Source: CAVRUD01 sp963724285 (GTDB lineage: Bacteria > Chloroflexota > Chloroflexia > Thermomicrobiales > UBA6265). From it: a DNA stretch of 64,000 nucleotides. How positions within the stretch are numbered: the stretch's first letter is position 1; the number at the start of each line of letters is the position of its first letter. This document shows positions 18,690 through 28,784 of this stretch, one piece after another. The position numbers and the translations under genes are program-made. The notes beneath the pieces are model-generated. The model worked only from the letters and a program-made list of their open reading frames with translations. It ran no database searches and was not told the origin of the DNA. Location: assembly GCA_963724285.1 (NCBI GenBank), contig CAVRUD010000019.1:236076-300075 (forward strand), written 5' to 3'.

Positions 18690-18915
18690 CCCCCTGCTGC
18701 ACTCCCCGACGGCCCTGACCACCGAGGGGAGCGCGACCGAATAATGTTCTTGATCGCGCACTCGGCCTAGCCGCGTGGCGGGGCGTCGGCGGTTACGTCC
18801 CGTCGTCCGCAGCCGCTGGTTGCGGGTCGCGTGCCCGTCGTTGCCCACCGCGGCGCCGGCTCTGGGTACCGGACCGTCGCCTATGACAACCGGCGGCCCG
18901 CCTTCTGTCGGGTTG

Positions 18916-19683
18916 TTAGGCGGTGATCCGCGGAAACAGCTCACCCGCCAATGGCTGCCCGTCCTGGAGGTGCAACGGATCCGTCACCGGGTGCGGCCGA
19001 CCGTCGTATGCCGTGCCCTCGTCCATGTAGATGATCACGTGGGCGACGCGCGGCTCGTCGGTGAAGTTTGGCGTGGCCATGTGGGCGGTTCGACTGTGGT
19101 GGAACGTGCAGTCCCCGGCACGGAGCGGATAGGTGATGCGCTCGCCCCACGCCAAATCGGGGCAGATCCTGAACAGGCTCTCCGGGTCGGCCAGGTCCTG
19201 CGCCCGCAGCTCGGTGCGGTCCTGGGAACCGGTGATGAACGTCATGCAGCCGCGCTCGACCGGCACGTCGACGAGCGCGATCCAGGCCGAGAGCGAGTGA
19301 GGAGAATTGGCGTGCGGCCAGAACGGCTGATCCTGGTGGAACTCCGTCGGCCGGTTGTTGTGCGGCTGCTTGATCAGGATCTGGTCGTGCCACAGCCGCA
19401 GCGGCACCCCAGCAAGCCGCTCGGCGACGCCGCCCACGTTCGGGTGCATCGTCAGACGGCGCAGCGTCTCGTCCTCCCGCCAGACGTTGACGAGCTGGGT
19501 GAAGATCCCGGTCTTGCTCAGGCTCTCCATCCGCGTCGATAGCGCCAGCGCCGCCTCCCGCATCTCGGCCGCCTCCGCGGGCGAGATGACGCCAGGAATG
19601 CGGACAAAGCCCTGCCGCCGGTAGGTCCGAATCGTCTCCTCGCTCAACGTTTCGGGAGTGGTCTGTACGGCCGCCATCGCCAT
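18916..19683 (-). CDS. Phytanoyl-CoA dioxygenase (PhyH) family protein
   Basis: A 255-residue Fe(II)/2-oxoglutarate-dependent dioxygenase. The metal-binding H-x-D motif is EFHQDQPFWPH (about residues 115-125) and the distal His lies in GDCTFHHSRTAHMATPN. The N-terminal block TIRTYRRQGFVRIPGVISPAEAAEMREA is typical of the family. Alternative starts are MAMAAVQ at 19683 or MAAVQ two codons later; AGGAGAGG lies upstream. It probably hydroxylates a small organic substrate. It is divergent from the HTH repeat and directly downstream of the broken glycosidase on the same strand. Intact. Confidence 0.85.
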   Translation of the reverse strand: MAMAAVQTTPETLSEETIRTYRRQGFVRIPGVISPAEAAEMREAALALSTRMESLSKTGIFTQLVNVWREDETLRRLTMHPNVGGVAERLAGVPLRLWHDQILIKQPHNNRPTEFHQDQPFWPHANSPHSLSAWIALVDVPVERGCMTFITGSQDRTELRAQDLADPESLFRICPDLAWGERITYPLRAGDCTFHHSRTAHMATPNFTDEPRVAHVIIYMDEGTAYDGRPHPVTDPLHLQDGQPLAGELFPRITA

Positions 19684-19747
19684 GATCGCCTCTCCTCCTG
19701 ACGCGTCTCTTCACCACGAAGTGCCGGGTCGGCGTCCCGCCCCTTGC

Positions 19748-22700
19748 TCACAGAGCGGCAAGCCAGCGCGGCGGCCGGAAGAGCCCCAGATCGAGCAGAT
19801 CGTAGCGCTCCCCCGGTTCGAGCGTCCGTCGGCACGACCGGGGCCGTACCACATCGGCATCCAGGCGCGGCGCCGCGGGGCCCCAGGCGCGTGGAACGGC
19901 CCGAGCAGGTTCTTCGGCAGACCGACCACGCGGAGGGTGACCTGCGCGCCCGGCAGCCGGGTCGAGCTCCACGCGGTAGGGAGGCTCCCAGAGGCGTGCC
20001 ACGATGCCGCCGTTCTGCTCGACGACCAGGAAGGACCCGCCCCAGTCGTCCTCGTCGAGCGCCAGCACACCTTCCTGTCGTGCCGGCAATTCGAACTGGT
20101 AGGCGACCGCGCGCTCGTAGAACGGGCAGCCCTGCGCGCGCCACGGAACCGAGTGCGAGGGCCGCGCCGGTTCGAGCACGAAAGCCGGGATCGGCGGGCC
20201 GGCAGGCGAAGTCGCCCAACAGGTAGATCTGGTCGATCTCCCGCCGCACGTCGAACGGTCGGCCCTCCAGCCTGACCGTGTTCTCGCCCGGGCGAAGGCA
20301 GTCGCCGATCGGTAATCGCCCGGATGTGGACGTCCAGCCAGCGTTCTCCCCCGGTGAGATCGACGGCGCGGCCGTTGACCGAGACATGCCAGAGTTCCGG
20401 CAATTCCACCGCCAACCGGATCCCCGTCGGTCGGCAGTCCGTCCGCGAGCTCGAACCGATAGGTGACCGCACCGCCGGTGTCGGCCGTCATCCGCCGGTT
20501 CGCGGCCAGAATCTGGTCGCGGTACTGGATCACCCCGAACCAGCCGTTCGTCTCGAATCCGTGGGCGCGCCACAACCGCTCGTTCGCGGCATAGACCGCC
20601 TCGCGCGGAAAGGTCTTGTCTCCCATCTCCAACTCGCAGGAGTCGACGACGAGGACGTTTGGCTCGGAGCGGCTGATCTGCGTCGGTTCCAGCGCCACGC
20701 TCTGCTCCCCGAGTCGGACCGCCGGTGCGCCGGCGAGCGGCGGCGAGCTCGTCGTCGGTCGCCAGGATGACGGTCGCGCCGCGAGCGTTGACGCGAAGTC
20801 GGAGCGATCCGGGAACCCGTCACTATCGCTCGGCGTCGAGGGCCGAACAGCGACCGCGTTGGCGGGATCCAGCTCGTACAACCGACGGCGTCGTGTCTCG
20901 AATCGCGCCGGGCTGTCGACCGGCTGCGCCGAGGAGTTGACGACGAGAAACGCTTCGCCGTCCGGCATGACCCGCCGCATGTGGGCGAGGCCCGTCGGCG
21001 GGCGGGGCCTCGACCCGCAGGCGCGGCGGAGCCTTGGCGAGCACCGTCGTCGATCAGGTCGCGATTGGAGTCGAGCCATTGGCACTGATCCGCGCATGAC
21101 GCTCATCGCACCGGCGGAGAAAATCGGACGGCCGGCCGTCGATCGTGATCTCGTCCGGGCGGACACCGACGAGCCGGCCTCCGCTCGCCGAGGTAGCGTT
21201 CCAGCATCGCTGCCGTCGCCGCCCGCAGGTTGGTCATCGACCCCGGCCAGACCAAGAGCGCGTAGCTCTGCGCCCCCACCGCCAGAGTTCCACCGCCAAC
21301 CGGCCGAATTCTTCCAGGACGTACTCGTCGCCGATGTCGAAATCGGCCTGGGCGTCGCTCAATCCCTGCGCGATCTCGCCGATGTCCTGTCGGAGATCGC
21401 GCGAAGCTGGCGAGCGTCCGCCGGAACCGCTCCTCGGTCGGCGGTTCGGCAGCCGAATGCTCGTCGCCGCCGCCAGAGCGATGCGGGCAGACCGTCGGAC
21501 TTCGACGAGACGCAGAAGCCGGTCGTCAGCGGATCGAGCAGGAGGACGCGCTGCTCGGTCCTCCCCTGGTTGCTGATCCAGGCAAGGCGCGACAGTTCGT
21601 CGTTGAAGTCGCGGAGGTGCTCGAACCAGGCGCTGTGGTCGCTGAACGTTTGCGGGTGATCGGCCTTGCGGGTGCCGCGGACCGTCAGGATCGAGAGGTG
21701 CGGGTTGAGCAGATTGACCCCGTGAACGATCAGCCAGCGCCCGATCCGCGACCAGTCGGCGGGGGTCGAATCGTGGCCGCCCGCGCCCCAGCATTCGTCG
21801 AGCACCCGCGCTTTGCCGAGCTGGTTGGCGATCGAATGCGCCTGCCGCAGGTAGAACAGACCGTGCGGTTCCTGGCCGTCCGGGGCGGGGGCGAAGTTCT
21901 GGACGTCGTGGAAGTCGTGCCCGGCGAGCAGGAACGTCTCCAGCATGTCCGTTCCGGGCCAGTGCATGTGGGCCAGCATGTGCATCTGACCCGGGGTCGC
22001 GTAGGGACTGGGCCAGTCGTGCTCCAGGTAGTGACCGGTCAGGGCGATGCCGTGCTCGTCGCACCACGCCTCCAGCGGCAGCGCCCAGTTCTCGACCCAG
22101 AGGCGGTGCATCAGGTCGTAGAGGTCGTAGCGGACCGCGCGGTAGTCGCCGACATCGAAGAAGAGACTGGCCAGATGGGGCCGGAGATCGTAGCCGCACC
22201 GCCGCTCGAACTCGCCGAACAGGTACGGGCGTCAGGTGCAGGCCCTGACTCCACGGGCCGTGCCCCTGCGCCGGCAGATGGGGCTCGTCGGTGAAGATCG
22301 CCGGCAGCGCGGACCAGAGGTCGCCAAGCTCGCGCCGGTAGGCCTCGTGGGTCGTCTCGAGGAACGTCTCGGTCGGTCCGCGGGTGGAGCAGGCTGGGGC
22401 AGGCCGTCTCCCCGTGCCAGGGTGAGGGATCCATGTTGCCCATGACGAACGCGATCCACGGCTCGCCCGGGCGCGAGCGCCTCCGCCGCGATCGCCTCGC
22501 CCGGTCGATCTCCCTCCCAACGGTGCAGCGCCAGGATGCCGCCCGGCAGCGCCCACGGCCGGTCGCCGAACACCGGCGCCACGTACGCGGGTCCGCGTTT
22601 CCGGCGCCCGCGCCGGGACGTGCCCGCCGCCGACGCCGCTCGGATAGGAGTTCTCGTCGTAGAGGTACGGCACCAGACCGAGCCGCCGGCACTCGACGAC

Positions 22701-22931
22701 CGCGTGCCGGATCAACTCGAACCAGCGCGGCGACAGGTACTCGGTGATCAGACCGGGCCGCGGGTGGAGAAACGCCCCGCCGAAACCGAGCCGCCGGTAG
22801 TCCTCGAGCACCTCGGTGATCCGCGCTTCCCCGGCCTGCCCTTCGTGCTCGTCGTTGAGGACGAAGAACGGCGCCGGCCGGTACTCCACCGGCGGCGACG
22901 CAAACGAGGCAACCAACGCCGGACTATCCAC
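19748..22931 (-). pseudogene. Large GH106-like (alpha-L-rhamnosidase-type) glycosidase, shattered by frameshifts
   Basis: Remains of a protein of roughly 1050 residues. It starts at GTG 22931 with RBS GAGGAGGTG. The N-terminal block (VEYRPAPFFVLNDEHEG, YRRLGFGGAFLHPRPG, RRLGLVPYLYDENSYPSGVGG) matches the barrel opening of GH106-type glycosidases. Further blocks appear in changing frames: PWIAFVMGNMDPSPWHG, FTDEPHLPAQG, RLWVENWALPLEAWCDEHGI, DECWGAGGHDSTPADWSRIG, HGVNLLNPHLSILTVRG, and a beta-rich C-terminus (VDSCELEMGDKTFPREAVYAA, YDLLDLGLFRPPRWLAAL). At least eight frame changes are needed to read it through. No signal peptide is seen. The substrate is inferred only from family resemblance. 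Confidence 0.7.
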
Positions 22932-22996
22932 CGCGCACACCTCCTCGTTGCCCTCGCCCTGCCCAGGCGGCCCGTTCGGACCAACGACCTCGTGCG

Positions 22997-23487
22997 CTAC
23001 AGCTTGAGCGCGCCACTCGTGAGCCCTTCGACGTAGTAGCGCATCAGGGCGCGGTAGTGCGGCTCCCACCGGGCCCGCACCTCCGCCTCCGTGGCCCCGT
23101 CCGCGTAGGCCGGGGAGACGACGGGCAGCGCCCGCGCGACCGCGACGAGCACCACCGAGCGGATCGGCGAGCGGCTGCCGCGGGCGCGGAAGAAGGCGAC
23201 CGCTCGGCGAACGCCGGCCCGTCCGCCAGCACGATGCCCGTGCCCTTGAAGCGGTAGCCGCGGCGGGCGAAGGGGTCGACGACGTTGACCTCGACGGCCG
23301 GGTTGGCCCGCAGGTTAGCGACGGTGCTCGGCGAGCAGATGTCGACGAAGACCAGGTGGTCGTCGTCCCAGACGGCGACGGTGCCCTTGGGCGAGAGGTT
23401 GGGCGTGCCGTCCGGGCAGACGGTGGCCACGAAGCCGAGCCGCTGCTCCTCCACCAGCCGCCGCATCTCTTCGGTCAACATGCCCAA
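22997..23487 (-). CDS. Pyridoxamine 5'-phosphate oxidase family protein, one frameshift
   Basis: A flavin-binding split-barrel protein of about 162 residues. The start (MGMLTEEMRRLVEEQRLGFVATVCPDGTPNLSPKG, then VWDDDHLVFVDICSPSTVANL) is typical of the PNPOx-like family. Near 23207 the frame is lost after GPAFAE. One base more restores AVAFFRARGSRSPIRSVVLVAV and a natural end (WEPHYRALMRYYVEGLTSGALKL) at a TAG at 22997-22999. Relatives bind FMN or F420; the substrate is unknown. It is either a recent pseudogene or a sequence error. Confidence 0.75.
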
Positions 23488-23839
23488 GACAACCTCCCGC
23501 CGTCGCGGCCGGGGCCCACTCTACCGTGCATCGCCACAGCGATCAACGCGCCAGTGCCCAACGACAGTCAGCACGGCGGGCGGCGACAACGAACGTTGCC
23601 GATCCCCCCGGCCCACCGCTCGACCGCTTCACCAAATCCGCGGAAGAGCCAAGAAGTCTTGGCGAGGTGTGCCCGGTGGTCGTGCCTGACAAGCAGCCCC
23701 TGCTCCACATCGGCGGCCGCTCCGGTCCGCGGGGGGAGCGGCCGGCGCCGCCGCTCAACCGAGGCGGACGCGGCGGCGCGGGCGGCGCGCCCGTCACGCA
23801 CCGTCCCGGTGCTACCATCCGGGGGAGGTCACCGCAGCC

Positions 23840-24154
23840 ATGGCCGCCACGCACGCATCCCGCCCCGAACCTGATCGTTCCCAGCCGCCGCGGCGGGAGC
23901 TGCGCGGCGGCGTCGAGCGGATCGCCTACCAGAACCCGGAGACCGGCTTCACCATCGCCCGCCTCGCCCCGGAACGCCGCGACGCCGAGGCCGCGGGCGC
24001 CGCCGACGGGGAGCGCCTGCTCACCCTGGTCGGCACCCTCCCGGACCTGCAGCCCGGCGAGGCGATCGTCGCCGCGGGTTTCTGGCGCAACGACCCGAAG
24101 CGCGGCTGGCAGTTCCAGGCCCTCGACTACCGCACCACGCTCGCCCGTTTGTGA
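23840..24154 (+). pseudogene. recD2: Truncated RecD2-like helicase, N-terminal domain only
   Basis: Only the N-terminal OB-like domain of a RecD2/RecD-like DNA helicase remains: ELRGGVERIAYQNPETGFTIARL, then LLTLVGTLPDLQPGEAIVAAGFW and GWQFQALDYRTTL. An intact RecD2 has over 700 residues. A strong RBS (GGGGGAGG) precedes the ATG. Homology ends at about 24142 and the frame stops at 24152-24154, inside the 13-base string CCGTTTGTGAGAC that recurs inverted at 26753-26765. An insertion with these ends probably cut the gene. No continuation of recD2 was found in the window. Confidence 0.75.
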
Positions 24155-24157
24155 GAC
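24145..24157 (+). repeat. 13-bp inverted repeat, left copy (possible transposon end)
   Basis: CCGTTTGTGAGAC at 24145-24157 is exactly inverted at 26753-26765. It marks the point where recD2 homology stops. The right copy touches the left terminal repeat of the IS1182 element. It could be the ends of an older insertion of about 2.6 kb. Confidence 0.45.
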
Positions 24158-24488
24158 ACCTCAACCACGTCTCAGAACACCAACGAACGCTCCATCCGCC
24201 AGTTCCTCCAGCGCCACCAGCGGCCTCCCTGGCACGCCGCAACCGGGCGCCAAACGCATCGTCCCGCTCGTCGGCCGCTCCCGCGGTGGTGCGTCCATCG
24301 CTCCCCCCGATGCCGCGCTGGTCGCCAAGATCATAGCCCAGTCCGACAGTGTCGACCGCAAAAAGGTAGGTAGAAGGTGGGCAGAGTGGGTGGTGGCCCG
24401 CCGCACCGCGCTCCATCCTGGTCCCCAGCCCCCGATATCGGGGACCGGCCCGCGGCCCAGATCGCCGCGGCACAGGAGGAGCAGCCCG
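24158..24488. other. Junction region, no gene recognised
   Basis: About 330 bases after the recD2 break. Several frames are open but none gives a recognisable protein. It includes the imperfect inverted repeat TGAGAC / GTCTCA at 24152-24174, and the RBS-like AGGAGGAGC before the next gene. Confidence 0.4.
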
Positions 24489-25097
24489 ATGGTGACTCGC
24501 CAACCCGACCGGTCCGTTTCTCGTCGCGCCGCCCTCGCCGGCCTCGGCGCCGGCGGGCTCGGCCTGGCATTGGCCGGCACCGCCCGACCCGCCGCCGCCC
24601 AGGACGCGGCGGCCGACATGGCCAGCCACCCACTCGTGGGCACGTGGCTCTCCGGAACCACCCCCAACGACATCGCCCTCAACTATTGGGGTCCGGACGG
24701 GAGCATGACGTTGCAAACGATCATCGTCCCCGGGGAGAGCGAGGGATCGTTCGTCTATAACGACCAGGCGATGGGCGTGTGGGAGCCCATCAGCGCGCGC
24801 GGCATCCACATCACCTTCACCTGGACCACGCGCGATGCCACCGGCGCGCCGATCGGCTCCACGACCGTCGAGGGGTTCCCGGTCGCCAGCGAGGACGGGA
24901 TGTCGTTCTTGGACGACGGCACGCAGGTGGTCGTGACGCTGCGCGACCCGACCGGCGCGGTCACCCAGGTGATCAACACCGTGCCCCGGGTCATCGGCGT
25001 CCGCGTCAGGCCCGGCAAGCCCGGCTACGAGGACGTGCTCGCGCTGCTCGCGGCGTCCCCGGTGGCCACCCCGCAGGCCGGCACCCCCACCACGTAA
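24489..25097 (+). CDS. Tat-exported hypothetical protein
   Basis: A 202-residue exported protein of unknown function. The N-terminus is a twin-arginine signal (SVSRRAALAGLGAGGLGLALAG, then RPAAAQDA). The mature part (HPLVGTWLSGTTPNDIALNYWGPDGSMTLQTI; GVWEPISARGIHITFTWTT) looks like a small beta-barrel or lipocalin-like fold. The C-terminus is Ala/Pro/Thr-rich (SPVATPQAGTPTT), a tail common in secreted Thermomicrobia proteins. The ATG at 24489 follows AGGAGGAGCAGCCCG. It may form a set with the next two exported or small proteins. Confidence 0.7.
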   Translation: MVTRQPDRSVSRRAALAGLGAGGLGLALAGTARPAAAQDAAADMASHPLVGTWLSGTTPNDIALNYWGPDGSMTLQTIIVPGESEGSFVYNDQAMGVWEPISARGIHITFTWTTRDATGAPIGSTTVEGFPVASEDGMSFLDDGTQVVVTLRDPTGAVTQVINTVPRVIGVRVRPGKPGYEDVLALLAASPVATPQAGTPTT

Positions 25098-25192
25098 GGA
25101 GCGACACGAGCCACGTGATCCTCCAGGACGTGCCGCCGCCCCCGCCCCGGCGGCCGCCGGCGCCGGCGCGCACAAACGAAGGGGACCCCGCG

Positions 25193-25755
25193 ATGCGCCA
25201 GCTCGTCTACGCGCTGCGCTTCACCGGGCGGGCGACGCGCGCCAGTCCGGATGGCGGCGTCCTGACGGTGACGGCCACCGCCCCCAGCGCGGCCCTCACC
25301 GCCACCGTCGGCCCCGCCGGGCTCGCCGGCACCCTGGAACCGGCGACCGGGGGCGAGGCGGTGCTCGCCTCCGAGGTGACGCTCACCGGCGCGACGAGCT
25401 TCCAGGCGGTCGGCACGATCGCCTTCGGCGGCGGCCACCGCCTGCGCTTCGCCACCGTCGGCAGCGGTTACCTCGGGGCCAGTCCCGATTCTGCCTCCGG
25501 CACGGGGCGGTCACCTGGCGGGTGGAGGGGGGCGAGGGGCAGTTCGCCGGGGCGCGCGGGCTGATCACCGCCAACTTCTTCCTCGCCGAGGACCTGGCCA
25601 TCACCGACCACCACCTCGGCGTCGTCTTCCTGCCGGTTGCCGTCGCGCCCCGTCGCCGCGGAACGGATCGGGCACCGCCACGCGCCGACTCGGTCGATCG
25701 TCCGCTCGTCCTGTCTCCCGTCGCACGCCAGCACGGCACGAGGAGCTTGCCATGA
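25193..25755 (+). CDS. Hypothetical beta-rich protein, one frameshift
   Basis: Unknown small beta-strand protein (MRQLVYALRFTGRATRASPDGGVLTVTA; GAVLASEVTLTGATSFQAVG-like strands; GGGHRLRFATVGSGYLG). Near 25505, in the string ACGGGGCGG, the frame is lost. One base more gives GAVTWRVEGGEGQFAGARGL and ITANFFLAEDLAITDHHLGV. The restored frame ends at a TGA (25753-25755) that overlaps the next ATG (ATGA). That coupling supports the correction. No signal peptide is seen. Probably an operon with the following secreted protein. Confidence 0.55.
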
Positions 25756-26290
25756 CCCCGTCCCGGATACCCGCTCCGTCCTCCCGTCCGACCGCCCGGG
25801 CCGCCCTCGCCGGCCTAGTGGCCCTCGTCCTCGCCACGCTGCTCGCCCTGCCCGGGGCGGCGGCCCCCCGGCCCCGCCCGACCCCATCACCTTCGAGTTC
25901 GACCTCTGCGGCGTCCCGACCCGGCTCACCCTCGCCGGCCTCGAGCGCAACCACGAGCAGGGCGGGGTCCAGAACCAGCTCGTCACCTTCGCCTATACCA
26001 ACCTGCTCACCGGCGTGACCCTGACCAGCGTCCGCCACGCCACGCTCCAGGAGCTGGCCGTCACCGAGAACGAGGCGGGCGGCCTCAGCTTCACCTTCGT
26101 GGTCAACGGGCTGCTGGTGCAGCTGCGCGACGGCAAGCGGGTGCTCCTCGTGGATGCCGGCCGCATCGTCCTCACCGACGCCTTCGACGCCGACGGCAAC
26201 TTCCTCGGCGAGGTGGTGGTGGAGACGCCCGGCCCGGCCCACCAGGACGAGGCGGCCTTCTGCGCCGCCTACCTGGCGGCCACCGCCTGA
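25752..26290 (+). CDS. Secreted hypothetical protein, one frameshift
   Basis: The start (ATG 25752, RBS CGAGGAGC) encodes a Sec-type signal (ARAALAGLVALVLATLLAL, cleavage near PGAAA). In the C-run at about 25868 the frame must change by one base to continue into PPAPPDPITFEFDLCGVPTR, LERNHEQGGVQNQLVTFAYT, GLSFTFVVNGLLVQLRDGK and the end AFCAAYLAATA at 26290. A base missing from the C homopolymer explains it. The mature protein is about 140 residues with two cysteines. Function unknown. Its start overlaps the upstream stop. Confidence 0.55.
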
Positions 26291-26752
26291 GGGGCGGCCG
26301 CCGACCGCGTCGTCGGCGGCACGCCCGATCACGTCCGCAGGCCGGGGAGGTGGCCCCCGGCCCGCGCCGTCAGCGACGAGTCCACCGTCACGCCCGATGG
26401 GTCCTACCCCGACGGCCCGCATCCAAGCAACCAGTTCCCCCCGTTCGAGCAGTTCGTCGCGACCGACCAGCGGCGTTCGCCGAAGCCCCAGCGGTTCGAC
26501 GATGTGGTGGGGGTGCAGCGCGCCCCGTACGCGAAAAGGAGTGGAGATGGGAGGGTTGATTGAGGGGGGAGGAGGGCAAGCCCGGCGAGTTCAACCGGAT
26601 CGTACTGGCCTCCCTAGCGAGCGAGCGGGTCGGCACGCCGGTCGCATCCACCCCGACCGCGTAACGACCACCGCGACCAACGGCGCGGGCGGACCAGGAG
26701 GGCTTCCCGGCCCGTCCGTTGCGCCGGCACCACGACCGGTCGGTATTGTCGC
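26291..26752. other. Intergenic region before the IS element, no gene recognised
   Basis: About 460 bases with no convincing gene. A plus-strand stretch near 26370-26470 reads SDESTVTPDGSYPDGPHPSN and onwards, but I do not recognise it and it has no start. Confidence 0.4.
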
Positions 26753-26765
26753 GTCTCACAAACGG
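26753..26765 (-). repeat. 13-bp inverted repeat, right copy
   Basis: GTCTCACAAACGG, the exact reverse complement of 24145-24157. It directly abuts the left terminal repeat of the IS1182-type element. Confidence 0.45.
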
Positions 26766-28469
26766 CCCAGCCTGTTGAAAAAGGGCATGCGTCGGTGCGA
26801 GGATGCCGCTCCTTCGGCTGGCCTGCCAAGCGGAAGGAGCGGACCGCCATGATGGGGATCAAGGAGCGGGCGTTCGGGCCGCTGCCGCCGGTGTCGCTGG
26901 AGGACCTCGTCCCGCCGGACCACTTCTACCGCCACCTGGAGCGCACGCTCGACCTCGCCTTCGTCCGCGATTTGGTCCGCGGCACCTACGCCGACATCGG
27001 CCGGCCCTCGATCGACCCGGTCGTCTTCTTCAAGCTGCAGCTGATCCTCTTCTTCGAGGGGCTGCGCTCCGAGCGCCAACTCATGCGGGTGGTGGCCGAC
27101 CGCTCAGCCTGCGCTGGTACCTCGGCTACGACCTGACCGAGCCGCTGCCCGACCATTCCAGCCTGACCCGCATCCGCGAGCGCTACGGGCTGGAGGTCTT
27201 CCGGCGCTTCTTCGAGGCGATCGTCGAGCAGTGCGTCGCGGCGGGATTGGTCTGGGGGCAGGAGCTCTACATCGACTCGACCGACGTCGCGGCCAATGCC
27301 TCGATCGATTCGCTCCAACCGCGCTTTGCCGTCGAGGCGCACCTCGCCCGGCTCTTCGCCGCCGCTGGCGCGGACGGCGACGACGACGGAGGGGCAGACC
27401 ACGATCGGGAGGGCGGAGCGGGCGAGCCCACGCGCTCTGCCGGTCGCGTTGACGGACGAGGCCCGCGCCGAGCTGGCCGAGCGCGCCGCCGACCGCCACG
27501 ACTGGATCGGGGAGGCGGGGCGTCCCGATCGCACGAGGACGAGCGGTGCCTATCGGCGGACCGCCGACTTTCGCGCCAGCGCCACCGATCCGGATGCGTC
27601 GCCGCTGCGACCGAGCGGCGAGGGCCGCACGCACCTCGGCTACCACGACCACTACGTCGTCGACGGCGGCAAGGCCCGGATCATCTTGACCGCGCTGGTG
27701 ACGCCGGCCGAGGTGCAGGACAACCAGCCGGCGCTCGACCTGCTCTGGCGGACGCGCTTCCGCTGGAAACTCCATCCCCGGCAGGTGACCGGCGACACCA
27801 AGTACGGCACCGTCGAGAACATCGTCGCCATCGAGGATCAGCGCATCCGCGCCTACGTCCCGCTCTCGGAGGTCGGGCCACCGCGCCGGCCTGTTCGCGC
27901 GACACGGACTTCGCTACGACGCGGCAGCCGACGCCTACCGCTGTCCGGGGGACGAGACGCTGCGCTTCCTCTCGCAGAGCGACGCGGACGCAGCCGGCGG
28001 ATCTACCAGGCGCCGGCGGCGGCCTGCCGCGCGTGTGCGCTCCGGGCCCAATGCACGACCTCGCCGCGGGGGCGGCGGGTCGGCCGGAGCCTCGACGAGG
28101 ACTACCTGGACCGGGTGCGCGGCTACCACGCGACCGAGGCCTACGCCAAGGCGATGCGCAAGCGGAAGGTCTGGGTCGAACCGCTCTTCGCCGAGGCCAA
28201 GGACTGGCACGGGTTGCGCCGCTTCCGGCTGCGCGGGCTGGACAAGGTCAACGTGCAGGCCCAGCTCATCGCGGCGGGCCAGAACCTGAAGCGGTTGCTC
28301 AGCCGACGGGGCTGGGGCCGGCGCCCGTGGCCGGGCGGAGCGGCCGGGGTGGTCCTCCCGGCGGCGAAACCGGTCGCCGTCTCACCGGGGTGAACGGGGC
28401 GTTGCCGCCTTCCCGTGGCCGGTGCTGCCCCGTGCCACATCCCCGTCATCCCTTTTTCAACAGGCTGGG
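26766..28469 (+). mobile_element. IS1182-type insertion sequence with 20-bp terminal inverted repeats
   Basis: A 1704-bp element bounded by perfect 20-bp inverted repeats, CCCAGCCTGTTGAAAAAGGG at 26766-26785 and its complement at 28450-28469. It carries one transposase gene in several frames. No clear target duplication is visible. The left flank is the 13-bp repeat and the right flank, four bases on, is a second element with its own terminal repeats, so this is a nested insertion site. Confidence 0.85.
26849..28393 (+). pseudogene. IS1182-family transposase, frameshifted
   Basis: Transposase of about 510 residues. Start MMGIKERAFGPLPPVSLEDL, with RBS GGAAGGAGC. The DUF772-type N-terminal domain reads DIGRPSIDPVVFFKLQLILF and LRSERQLMRVVADR. 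A frameshift at about 27105 gives SLRWYLGYDLTEPLPDHSS and ELYIDSTDVAANASIDSL (first catalytic Asp). Another near 27430 gives LGYHDHYVVDGGKARIILTA and QVTGDTKYGTVENIV (second Asp). After a disrupted stretch (27890-28000) a Cys-rich patch follows (ACRACALRAQC), then VWVEPLFAEAKDWHGLRRFR (catalytic Glu). The catalytic residues survive but at least three frame changes break the gene. Confidence 0.8.
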
Positions 28470-28473
28470 GCGT

Positions 28474-28617
28474 CCCTACAGCGACACTTCGACGACGGAG
28501 CCGTGACGCCTGCTCGAATCGGCGCCACATGGGTCAAGATTTGCCGAGGATTTCGAGCGGCGGGACCGGCCCGACCAGCCCTTGCGGCGCGCCCTCCGAC
28601 CAAGTGTCGCTGTAGGG
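28474..28617. mobile_element. 144-bp MITE-like element with 16-bp terminal inverted repeats
   Basis: CCCTACAGCGACACTT at 28474-28489 is perfectly inverted at 28602-28617. The enclosed 144 bp has no gene. A near-identical end occurs at 5388-5406. Short size, perfect ends and repetition fit a non-autonomous miniature element. It starts 4 bp after the IS1182 right end. Confidence 0.65.
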
Positions 28618-28784
28618 GGCGTTTTCGAGACGGGCGACGCTGGAGGACGCGGCCCCCTACAATGGACCGGGTTCAGAAGCGACGGGAAGAGCATGGCACA
28701 CGGGCATCGCCGTCCAGCGGGCGGCGGGCGGCGCGGCGATCACCCTGCCGGATACCGACGACGAGACCGGACGAGCGCAGCGGT

